Under the pieces are notes generated by a model that saw only the letters and a list, made by a program, of their open reading frames with translations, had not been told where the DNA came from and made no database searches. 64,000 nt of DNA, taken from positions 1,240,001-1,304,000 of the forward strand of contig JABMLP010000016.1 of assembly GCA_013176395.1 (NCBI GenBank). The letters are read 5' to 3'. This DNA comes from Venturia oleaginea. Its lineage: Eukaryota; Ascomycota; Dothideomycetes; Venturiales; Venturiaceae. Position numbers and translations under genes: made by a program. Positions 46,330 to 55,562 of this stretch are shown one piece after another; the stretch's first letter is position 1, and every line of letters begins with the position of its first letter.

Positions 46330-48050
46330 TCACTCTTTGTAAGCATTCACCGTCCTTACCCTGGCCTCCTCCAATGCCGCGTCCAACGCACCAGCATCTC
46401 TCGGCACCAGCCTCACCTTGAAGTCTCTAGGAATCGCCACCAGAGCTGTCTTGAACTGGTTGTACTCAATATAATCCGTGTTTGGTGGCTCCGTCTCCGA
46501 CGCCAAAATCTTGAAGCTTGTAATCAATCTCACCAACGCCGAGTAAAGAAGACGTTGGGCAATGTATTGTCCAGAACAAGCGCGTGATCCAGCGCCGAAA
46601 GACCAGTGTTGGATACCTTTTGCTTCGGACTCGATGGGTGGAGAGGTGGAGGAGAGGAAGCGCTCGGGATTGAAGGTGGCAGCTGAGGGACCGAAATGGG
46701 AGACATCTACACAGATCAGATTAGACTTGTTTGAGGGAGAAGCGAAAGGTGGGCATACCATGATTTCCCGCTTGTGCATTGATGAGAATCATTGTCTTAG
46801 CGGGAATAATTGCACTATCAAACTCGATATCCGTGACCGTTTTCCTGGGCAAACTCATAGCAGAAACGGTGTAATACCTTGCCGCCTCTTTGACGATCGC
46901 ATTCACGTAAGGAACCTTCTCTTCTCGGTAACAATTTCTCCATGCTTCTTCGACGCTGCCGTAATGTCGAATGATATCCTCGTAGGCACGATCCTGGAAG
47001 ACTTGGCCTTCCGTGGTACACAAAGAACCGATACAGCTGGTGAGTGTTCCAGGGATTGTCTCGAAGCCACCGGAAACAAGAGAAAGGCAGATAGAACTAA
47101 CTTCCACCCCAGTCAACTTCGTTTCCTCGTCTTTGAGAATGGCCGCGGAGATGCATGGTTTATCTGTCCCCATTTTGATCATCTCTCGGACTTTGTCGAG
47201 GAGAGCATTGAGGTAGACATCTCTTCGGTCTCTCAATTCTTTTGATTTCGCAGTTTTGGCGTTGTTGGGCCACCATCTCAGAAGCGGAATATAATCTTGG
47301 TAGTTTTCCGAAGCACTTCTTAGCAAACTGATTGCACTCCCAACTTCCAAGATTTCTCGCAGCATTTCATCCCACACAGAATCCATACGAATACCGTAGC
47401 AAAGCGTGAGAGTCGTATTGAGCGCAAAACGTTGGAAGTAAGGTCGAATATTGAGTTCAACCTCTCCTTTACCACTGTCTCGTACGAGATCGCGGATGAC
47501 ACAAAAGCTCTCTAGGTCAAACATGGGCCAATAGGTCTTGATGGCCGGTCTTCCCAATGCCTGCCCAGTAGACTTCCTCTTATTCTTACAACTCTCGTCC
47601 CAAGGACTGGATCCAATCGTGAATCCCTGGGTTGAAGAAATGACGCCATGGAATGTGTAGAGAGTCGGTCGATCAATGACGGCTGATTGGTGGCCGATGA
47701 GCATACGTTTACAGTCTTCGAAAGAATTCACGACAACTGCGCGGGTGTTCCCAAGACGAATCTGGTAGACAGATTGTTTGTACTGGTGCCACCAGCCTTC
47801 GCATATTGTGGCGTGGTCGTCGCCGAGGGAGAAGAGATGGCCTACTATTGGAAGGGCACCTGGGATTTCAGGAAGATTCTTTATGAAAGGAATATCTGTT
47901 GCTGCGAGGTACTTGGAAAGTCAATACTGCTGGAATGGTCACATGTAAGATCATACATACCTTCCATAACGTGTATCCGAAAGTTATTAGTATAGAACCC
48001 CAGATCAGAGCCGGCTTCTGCTCAAAGATCTCATGCGAAAACGCTTCCAT
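46330..48050 (-). CDS. Cytochrome P450, CYP504-like (phenylacetate hydroxylase type)
   Basis: Three exons, complement of 46330-46706, 46759-47911 and 47961-48050, encode 539 residues. The 30-residue first exon carries the membrane anchor (LIWGSILITFGYTL). The block ISSTQGFTIGSSPWDESCKN followed by PYFQRFALNTTLTLCYG matches the CYP504 family; Aspergillus PhacA (phenylacetate 2-hydroxylase) and PhacB are members. The I-helix is VSGGFETIPG, with the conserved Gly-Gly and Thr. ExxR lies in VKEAARYYT, PERF is present and the haem loop is FGAGSRACSGQYIAQR with Cys near 458. CYP504 enzymes start breakdown of phenylacetate toward homogentisate, but many paralogues have other substrates. No homogentisate-pathway genes are adjacent. 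All motifs look intact. Confidence 0.92.
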
Positions 48051-48734
48051 CTTTGCTATCAAGATGAATAAGAAGTTGATCCAGGATATCCAATAGCAGT
48101 CGTACGCCTTGGACTGCGAGCATAATATATCAACTTTCCCACCCTTGCCATTTCGAGGCCGCCGAATAGCGGAGGTCCACTGATAAGCACAAGAACAGTC
48201 TTGAGATGCAGATCTCTATCTATAGCAAACCTCATTGGGTAGTTCTATGCGGTGTAGTCTGGCTTGGGATATCAAGAGTGCGGAGTTCTCGAGCTCTGAT
48301 TGCCGCAGGCGAAACGTCTCAGACATCAACCGAACCATGATCGCGGTGTTGGAGATGATAAGACAGCTCAATGGTTCGATGCTTTGAACCTGAACGGCGA
48401 GGAACTCGACTCTAGGACAGGTGACGAGAGACCTGGAGGCTCGGCCGAGTTTGAGGGTGAGAGGAATGCTCAAAGCAGGGGCCACGGATCGTGAAGCCGA
48501 AAAGTTAGATTGACAGGAGGAAATGACTCTCCCGAACAACGACAGTGATCATCACTCCAAATCTGTTTTCCTCACCGTCTTGTGAGGTTCAATATATGGT
48601 CGCTGGTTCAGTGTCACATAGTTCAAAGGCGTCGAAGCTTGTGGCGTCCAGTAGCTATCCGCCGTCATTCCGAAAGAGGGGGAGGAAGATCAACGGAATG
48701 ATGTAAAATGTGAGAGGAGATTCTATTGTAGAGA
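48051..48734. other. Divergent upstream region of the CYP504-like gene and the SDR gene
   Basis: No gene is supported. Both promoters should lie in these 680 bases. Confidence 0.4.
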
Positions 48735-49017
48735 ATGACGAACAACATGTCATTGGGTGACATCTTTTTGAAGGACAAGGTCGTAGTCGTGACTGGAGGC
48801 GCGACTGATAAGAAATATACCCCATTGGCACTCAGGGATTGATTGACTACTATAGGCATCGGCCTGGCATTCTGCGCCCATTATCTCGCTCAAGGAGCAA
48901 TAGTCATCATCGTAGACCTCGCTATCCGTCTTGAGACGCAAGAACTTCTCGACAAATACACAACAGCTCACTTCGTCCAATGTAACGTTGCGAAATGGCC
49001 AGATCTTGAAAACCTAC

Positions 49018-49225
49018 TGTTAGATGATACAGCCGCTGTTGGATGATACCACAATTTCAGTTAGCCGCGAAGTGGATATCGGTGGCATACAGCCGTCGGA
49101 ATCATGTACCCGTCTTTTGATTTCAAAGCAATCACATCTGTATAACTATCGCTCGGTCACCGGTTCATTATGAACCTCATGCAATCCTTAATCCTCCTCA
49201 TCTTTTCACTGTGTATCATTCAAGA
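49018..49225 (+). repeat. 5' LTR of the copia element
   Basis: 208 bp, same sequence by eye as the 3' LTR. It starts directly after CCTAC of the SDR coding sequence. Confidence 0.9.
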
Positions 49226-49419
49226 GTTATGAGCCCGGCTTGCCTACCCTCGTAAACACACCTTACCCTTTCTGGTTTCACCGCCGTGTATTGATACAAC
49301 CCCCTCTATCAAACCCCATACACGCTAGTCCCATTAAGCCCATCTTTCAGTGTTTACAACGATTCTGCCATCGATCCAACATCCTCTCGGAATATACGAA
49401 AAGATCCCCGCCCACCACC

Positions 49420-49986
49420 ATGACGATGTCAGCTGCATTAGCATCGTCAAAGCTCAAGGGAGACTCCCTTGAAATCTTCCTTTCGGACCCTACAAAGTGG
49501 AACGCCTTCCGCGATTGGATTCGTCAAATAGCAATTACCGACAATCTTTGGGAATACATTGATCCAGATTTTGAGCCCAAACCTATTGCTCTTACTCCAT
49601 CTCAGCAAGCCCAGAACCCTCCCCCTGCTCAAGCCTATACAGAGCAACCTCTGTTGTACCTCCGAAGGGCCCCACTACCCGTCGACGTTGGCCTTACGCC
49701 AGCAACAATTGGCATTCCTGACAACGCGGCAAAACGGTGGGAATTTGAGTACGAATTGGGTGTTTTCAAGATTGAAAAAGTTGAGCACGACTTGAAAGTT
49801 AAGGCAATGAAGGAGCTGAAAAACAAAATCTACGCCAACGTCTCCGCTGCATACGCAGTTCATCTTTGTCTATCAACAGAAGGTTGGATCTATCAACTTC
49901 GCAGCCACAATCACAAGACCCGACATCGCCAAATCAGTCTCTCTCCTTTCAGAACATCTGCAAAACCCCAGCCAGCAGTGCTCTGA
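49420..49986 (+). CDS. Copia gag-like N-terminal fragment
   Basis: From ATG 49420 the frame reads MSAALASSKLKGDSLEIF, LSDPTKWNAFRDWIRQIAI and KRWEFEYELGVFKIEKVEHD, as in gag-like N-termini of fungal copia elements (a WxxFxxWI-type helical region). The open frame extends upstream to 49240, but the internal ATG fits better. After about 49860 the frame leaves gag and reads antiparallel nonsense over the RNase H part until a stop at 49986. The zinc knuckle of gag is absent. It may be expressed as a truncated gag. Confidence 0.6.
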   Translation: MTMSAALASSKLKGDSLEIFLSDPTKWNAFRDWIRQIAITDNLWEYIDPDFEPKPIALTPSQQAQNPPPAQAYTEQPLLYLRRAPLPVDVGLTPATIGIPDNAAKRWEFEYELGVFKIEKVEHDLKVKAMKELKNKIYANVSAAYAVHLCLSTEGWIYQLRSHNHKTRHRQISLSPFRTSAKPQPAVL

Positions 49987-50632
49987 CGCCGCAGACCAAG
50001 TCATCATCTATCTATATCACTCTCGGTACCTCTCAATTCAGTTCAATGGCCTCAAAACTGAGAACGTCTTTTCATGTCATTCTGATGCATCTTTCGCCGA
50101 TGATATCGCCACCCGCCGCAGCAGTGAAGGCTTCACGTTCAGCCTTTACGGTGGGCTTATTGACTGGAGAGCCACCAAACAAAAAACAGTATCAACTTCT
50201 ACCACTGAAGCTGAACTCCTCGCTCTTTCTGGAGCTTCACGCGAAATGATGTGGTGGAACCGCTTCTTTGAAGCTATCAGATTTAACCCTCAAGAGCCTA
50301 CAATCATCCACTGCGACAACCAGCAGACAGTCAAACTAATGAACCATGAATCTCCAAAACTAGTCACTCGGTTACGTCACGTCGACATCCACCAAATGTG
50401 GCTCCGCCAACAGGTTCAAGCCTCTCTCATTATTGTTATCTGGATATCCACTGCTATGATGATCGCTGATGGAATGACGAAAATCCTGAGCCCTCAACAA
50501 CATCAAAACTTCTTATCTCAACTCAATATGGTTGACGTCGAGCACGTCATCAAGGTATTGGCAAAATCACCTCCAACAACCACACCAAAACCAGCCAATC
50601 AGGCTTCACCAAACCTCAACACCAAGGACTGA
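49865..50632 (+). pseudogene. Copia RT/RNase H C-terminal fragment
   Basis: In a frame shifted from gag, the DNA reads VYQQKVGSINFAATITRPDI, then SLLSEHLQNPSQQCSDAADQ and VIIYLYHSR, the end of copia reverse transcriptase. The RNase H region follows, with CHSDASFADD, STSTTEAELLALSGASREM, IIHCDNQQTVKL and HVDIHQMWLRQQV. It stops at 50632. The join to gag is at about 49855-49865 and removes protease, integrase and the RT catalytic motif. It has no start codon of its own. Confidence 0.8.
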
Positions 50633-50686
50633 AGTATCACCACTTGTCTATGTCATGTCAGGCCTGAGGCTAGCCCTGAGAGGGTG

Positions 50687-50894
50687 TGTTAGATGATACA
50701 GCCGCTGTTGGATGATACCACAATTTCAGTTAGCCGCGAAGTGGATATCGGTGGCATACAGCCGTCGGAATCATGTACCCGTCTTTTGATTTCAAAGCAA
50801 TCACATCTGTATAACTATCGCTCGGTCACCGGTTCATTATGAACCTCATGCAATCCTTAATCCTCCTCATCTTTTCACTGTGTATCATTCAAGA
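50687..50894 (+). repeat. 3' LTR of the copia element
   Basis: 208 bp, followed directly by the target duplication CCTAC and the resumed SDR reading frame. Confidence 0.9.
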
Positions 50895-51433
50895 CCTACC
50901 CAACTTCTCTGGACAAGAATTCGATACAGTGCCAGACGTTTGGGTCGCTAACGCTGGTAGCTATGAGCCAGCATGGTCAAATTTCTGGGACGACACCGAG
51001 GATGAACAGGGACATTCTCGTAGGGTTTGTGAAAGGGATGGGGTTGGCCGAGGAATTGGAGGGGGTTAAAGTTGTTGCTATCTGTCCTGGGTGTGTCTTC
51101 AGAATTGAAAGTTGCAAACATTGCTTGCTAACAAGGTTACCTAGGAGATTTCACACTCCACTATAGTTTGAACGTGAAGATTTGGACCGGAATTTCAGCT
51201 ATGACGAGTCCCAATCTCAGACGCCTGATGATAATATGGCCGCTGAGATGATCAGATTGGTGACGATGGGGAAGTATGGTGGTGGGACTGCTCTGCAAGT
51301 TGAGAAGTCTGGGACGAAGGTTGCTTTCGAGGGTATTCAAGAGCCGGCCCTGTCACTTACAGCTGCTTTGCCGGAGACTAGGAGAGTACAAAATATACTG
51401 GGCAAAGAACGAACAAGAAAGAGTGTAGTATAA

Positions 51434-51999
51434 TGCATAGTATCGATGCGTTTCTCTTGCTGACTCCACTGGTACCTAAGGTACAGTGACTGCTCAATTT
51501 CTCTCCACGATGGCATCACTCCCGTGATCAGAGGAGGGTCAATTGCACATGGACATGGACAGCTTCCCGGCGATTCTGATCTCGAAACTGCCAGGAATTC
51601 ATCGCCTACGATGTCGATTTGACAGTGAGGTAAAAACTGGCCCTCTCAATACAGAGGGTCATTTTCGACCGTTCGAAGTGATTACAATGTTGTTTACTTC
51701 CTAATCGAGACAACACGCAAACAAATCACCTGCACCAGCCCAAGGTCACGCGTCGGCCATACAATAAATAAGTCTCGATAACTCGACTCACTCCATCTTC
51801 CTTTCGCAACCACAACAATCTCTTCACCACACTTTTGTCACTTCTCGGTTGACTGCAGTCACTGTTTGCGACCTGCACTCTCCCGTCTGACCGCCAGTGA
51901 GTCTCGCGCTCTCACTTTCAGGCCTTCTCACTCAAATCACTCACCTCTGGCAGACAATATTGAAGCCCTCTCACTTGTTCACCAATTGCGACCGTCACC
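51434..51999. promoter_or_regulatory. Upstream region of the zinc-knuckle gene
   Basis: C/T-rich on the plus strand from about 51780 to 51999 (CTCACTCCATCTTCC, CTCTTCACC, CTCTCACTTTC), as in strongly expressed fungal genes. No coding sequence is supported. Confidence 0.45.
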
Positions 52000-53245
52000 A
52001 TGTCTCGTTCAATGATGGCCAACAATCCATACTCAAGCTTCTCGACGCCAGTGCCTCGCAACACCTACTGCGAGATTTGCGATCGTAGCCTGGCGACCAA
52101 AGACTGGAATTCGCACAAGACCTCCAAGAAACATCGCGCCACGGAGAAAAAGATCAAGGACGACAAAGAGGCCGCCAAGGAGGCTGAGAAGAAAGCCAGC
52201 CAGCCCGTCTTCAGCGACGATGACAACAAAGACAGCAAGACCTGGGCTGAGGAGAGCAACGATGCTGCCACCGGCGGATTCACGGCCGATGCCACCAGTG
52301 GTGGAGGAGACGGCGATGGATGGAACTTGGACGACGCTTTCATGAAGAGTGAGACTGGGGGAGGTGCCAGCGCCGACAAGGGTAAAGGAGACGGCTGCTT
52401 CAAGTGCCACCAGGCCGGTCACTTCGCGCGTGAGTGTCCTAATGCTCCACCACAGCCAAAGGGGTGCTTCAACTGTGGTGAGCAGGGCCATCGTAAGACT
52501 GAGTGCACAAATCCCAGAAAGGTGACGTGCCGAAACTGCAATGAGGGTAGGTCACTCCCGACACTTCAATCGTCCGGTTGCTAACACTCAACAGATGGTC
52601 ACATGGGATCCGAATGTCCTCAGCCACGCAAGGTGACTTGCCGCAACTGCGAGAAAGGTCAGTACTTGGCGCGCACTGTATTCGCCTGCTAACATCACGC
52701 AACAGAGGGTCACATGTCAAAGGACTGCGAAGAACCCAAGAACCCAAAGAAGTCTACCTGCCGCAACTGCGAGAAGGTCGGCCACTTCGCATCCGATTGC
52801 CCAGAGCCTCGCAGCGCCAAGAACGTCACCTGCCGCAATTGCGAGGAGATGGGTCACTTCAGCCGAGACTGCCCAAAGCCTCGCCCTGGACGCGCCTGCC
52901 ACAACTGCGAGTCCACCGATCACATCGCGCGTGACTGTCCAGAGCCCCGCAAGCCACGTTGCTTCAACTGCCGTCAGAGTTAGTCAAGAGGATGTCCCTG
53001 TTTGTCGAAAGTTGTGTGCTAATTCTGTGATAGCTGGTCACAAGTCTCACGAATGCGAGAACGAAAAGGTTGAGGATCCTCGCTTCAACAGCAGCGGCGG
53101 CGGCAACTATAACAGTGGAGGTAATTCGTACGGAAATGCAGAGATTTCCTCCATTGGGGCCGTTGCTACCGAGGGTGGTTGGGCCAGTGGCGGTGGTGCT
53201 GCGGTCGAAGTCGGCGGTGGTGTCGAAGCTACCAGCGGCTGGTAG
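52000..53245 (+). CDS. CCHC zinc-knuckle protein (Gis2/CNBP/Byr3-like) with N-terminal U1-like zinc finger
   Basis: Four exons, 52000-52546, 52595-52657, 52706-52978 and 53034-53245, encode 364 residues. Residues about 24-46 (YCEICDRSLATKDWNSHKTSKKH) form a C2H2 finger of the U1/matrin type. An acidic, Gly-rich linker (DATSGGGDGDGWNLDDAFMK) follows, then eight C-x2-C-x4-H-x4-C knuckles, from CFKCHQAGHFAREC to CFNCRQTGHKSHEC. All have the full ligand set. A Gly/Ala-rich tail ends EATSGW. Such proteins bind single-stranded nucleic acids, especially mRNA, and act in translation. The three introns have GT...AG ends and each falls inside a knuckle, between the CxxC and the His. The ATG at 52000 has the context TCACCATG. 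Confidence 0.92.
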
Positions 53246-55562
53246 ATACACATTCAGGTACGTGGGATTTTTTCTCCGGCTTGAGTCATTTAGACGTCTC
53301 TAAATCCCCATCGAGCCTCGAAGTTTCACGGCTCGATTAAGCCTTCACATCTCCAGGATCCAATCGAATGGTTTGCTAACATTGTCTTCTCAGATTCAAG
53401 CTGCGCATGCCCAAGCGGCAACACAACACACAATGTACGAATATGGAAACTGCACTGATACGACGCGGATTGTAAGGGACGGCATGGAGGTTTTCTTCTA
53501 GCTACAAAAACACACTAAAGATGCCCTGTTACAACTGAATGAGAACGGAATGGTTTGGTCATACCTGAAATGGCTGTGGTGATGGGACCCGAAGAAGGCG
53601 TCAGATAGCAGAATGTTGATACCCAAATGAAATGGACTTGTCGCCACCTCATGCCTTTACCAGATGATTGTTGCGATCTGGGATGAATTCTCAACGAGTG
53701 AAATTTGTGATGGCGTAGAAGATGATATGCTGATATGTAACCAGGATACAAAAGTCCGGGGTAGGTAACAGGCCTGTTTCGTGCAAGGACAGGCTCGTGA
53801 TGATTTGGGAACCGAAATGCTATATTGAGCCATGTCAGTGATGGAGATGGACTAATGCCAAGATCCGTGGCTCTATGTCGTGAAGATCCAAAGTTTGTTG
53901 TTGTGGAAGGCCAACGTTTCTTGAGCAGACCAATGCCGGTTATCGGTTGATAAATCAAGGAGCTTAGAAGCGGATAACGTGTATCGGATATAGATATGCA
54001 GTTGTGCTGACCGAACTCATGTCTCAACGCCCCATCGGTGAAATCAAGGGCCGTTCGCGTCGCTTCGAGTTGATGTCCAGAAAAGAGGACTCTCAAGCCA
54101 AATCGAAAGCGTAACGGTGAAGACAATAGTTTCGTGATGATGTGTTTATTGAAGTCATAGGGGGCTGTTATGAACTTGTAATCATACTTGCATGCGCTCA
54201 AAAAATAAATCAAAAAAACCGAACTCTAGAATCAACTAGACTCATTGACTTTGATCTGGGAAATGAAGCAAAAACGGTCGGTTATCTAGGTGATTCCGGC
54301 ATTTTTCCAATCCAAACCCCTATGCGGGTGTGCTGTTAACCGTAGCCGATAGTTCTATCTGGCTCAAACGGTGGGCTCCTCTCCAATCCGATGCCACTTT
54401 CTCCTTTTATCCTACATAAGCACGCTTTCTAGTCGATTCTACATGAGCTAGAAGGGAGACGGCCAGCCATCGCTGTTCGAAGAAGCTTCTCCAGCATCGC
54501 GCATCGCTGCAAGTCCCATGGTTCTTGGGTTTGATAACCAGTACAGCCGTCTTGGTCGTTTGGACTCTCGGCAGTTCCTCAAATCTGCTATCCAGTCGGT
54601 GGGATCAAGAATCAAGATAATCAGATTGCCGATGATGGACATGTTGATCAGGCTTCACCAATCCCACATAAGAAAAGGCTCCGGACAGGCGCCCTGCCAG
54701 AAATCGGTCTTGTAGACGCCATACAGTATGAGGCTTGGCTCACAGCTCAAAATAGGTTCAAGGCGTAGCCAAGCAGCCCAAGCCGCACCTCATACCAGGT
54801 TTTCATTTCTTACCCTGCGCTTACAAGGGGCAAGCCTCCCACCGAACGCATCCGCATCTCACTCACCTCCCAACCGTCAATCTCAGGAATAGCACTGCAG
54901 CTTACACAGAGCCTGTCTTGCGTTCAGAGCTCTAGCAGAAGAATGCCAGATCTTTGCTCTTCTGCAGAGTGCTAACAATGCCTGCTGCCTCAGCCTGTAT
55001 CGTACATGCAGAATCTTATATGCTTCATTTCTTAGGAAAGCTTCTTGCTGCTGCAACCGCAAGGCTTCGCCCTGTAAGACTCGGGAATTAAAAATGGGAG
55101 CTGACCGATCTATTTAGCAGGGACGCCCCAAACCAGATACGGGAATTGACAATGCCAGCACGCGTCTCGGCTCTCCACAGTCGTTCCGGAAGGCTGACGG
55201 TGTCGCAGCCCTCTGCACAACTTTGGCTTCAGGTTCAAAAGGGTCCAAGCTTGTCGCGTCAAGCCGTGCAGAGGCTGACTCTCCTCGTGGCCATCTGTAT
55301 TAACTGGCGTGGACGCCGCTGCATTCATGTTAACCTCCTACTTTTGGACTTGTCCTCCCAACCTTCTATAGCTTCCAGGTACCATCGCTCTGTACTAACA
55401 ATCACTCAACTAAAATTAATCTATACGGTACGTTCGGTTGTTGCTGTTCCTGCTGCACTCCAGATTTCCCCTGCCCAGTTTGCGTTGTGTTGGAGGTTTC
55501 CCCTGAAGTCAAACACCACTTGTTTGAATTGCTTGGTCTGATCATTCTTGTAGCCATACGCC
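53246..55562. other. 3' flank of the zinc-knuckle gene and upstream of the MFS gene; no gene supported
   Basis: A 232-codon minus-strand frame at 53515-54213 has no domain and overlaps the likely 3' untranslated region, so I left it out. An imperfect inverted repeat (TATGAGGCTTGGCT / AAGCCGCACCTCATA) lies at about 54727-54817. The rest shows nothing recognisable. Confidence 0.4.

Larger units (their letters stand above)
49018..50894 (+). mobile_element. Ty1/copia LTR retrotransposon, non-autonomous deletion derivative
   Basis: Two 208-bp LTRs (49018-49225, 50687-50894) enclose 1461 bp. They begin TGTTAGATGATACAG and end TGTATCATTCAAGA, and I saw no difference between them. The 5-bp target duplication CCTAC lies at 49013-49017 and 50895-50899. 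Just inside the left LTR, GTTATGAGCCCGGC may be the primer-binding site; a purine-rich GAGAGGG precedes the right LTR. The interior has the start of gag joined directly to the end of the RT/RNase H region. Protease, integrase and most of reverse transcriptase are missing. Confidence 0.92.
48735..51433 (+). pseudogene. Short-chain dehydrogenase gene split by a retrotransposon and internally deleted
   Basis: Starting at ATG 48735 the sequence reads MSLGDIFLKDKVVVVTGGA. After a 48-nt intron it continues GIGLAFCAHYLAQGAIVIIV and HFVQCNVAKWPDLENL, where the retrotransposon begins. After the element the same frame resumes with PNFSGQEFDTVPDVWVANAG and SYEPAWSNFWDDTEDE. This is the Rossmann TGGxxxGIG and NAG region of SDRs of the 15-hydroxyprostaglandin-dehydrogenase-like type. 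The next recognisable piece, FVKGMGLAEELEGVKVVAIC-PG, follows at once in another frame, so the part holding the catalytic YxxxK is deleted. The C-terminal piece (NMAAEMIRLVTMGKYGGGTA) ends at 51433. The intron donor is also changed to AT (48808). The gene cannot make an active enzyme. Confidence 0.85.

Noticed and set aside
37965..48050. Secondary-metabolite gene cluster around the two P450 genes
   Set aside because: No polyketide synthase, peptide synthetase or terpene cyclase is nearby, and the P450s are separated by repeats, an orphan gene, a small secreted protein and a pseudogene.
53515..54213. 232-codon minus-strand open frame
   Set aside because: No domain, no conserved-looking block and it overlaps the likely 3' untranslated region of the zinc-knuckle gene; composition looks like a chance frame.
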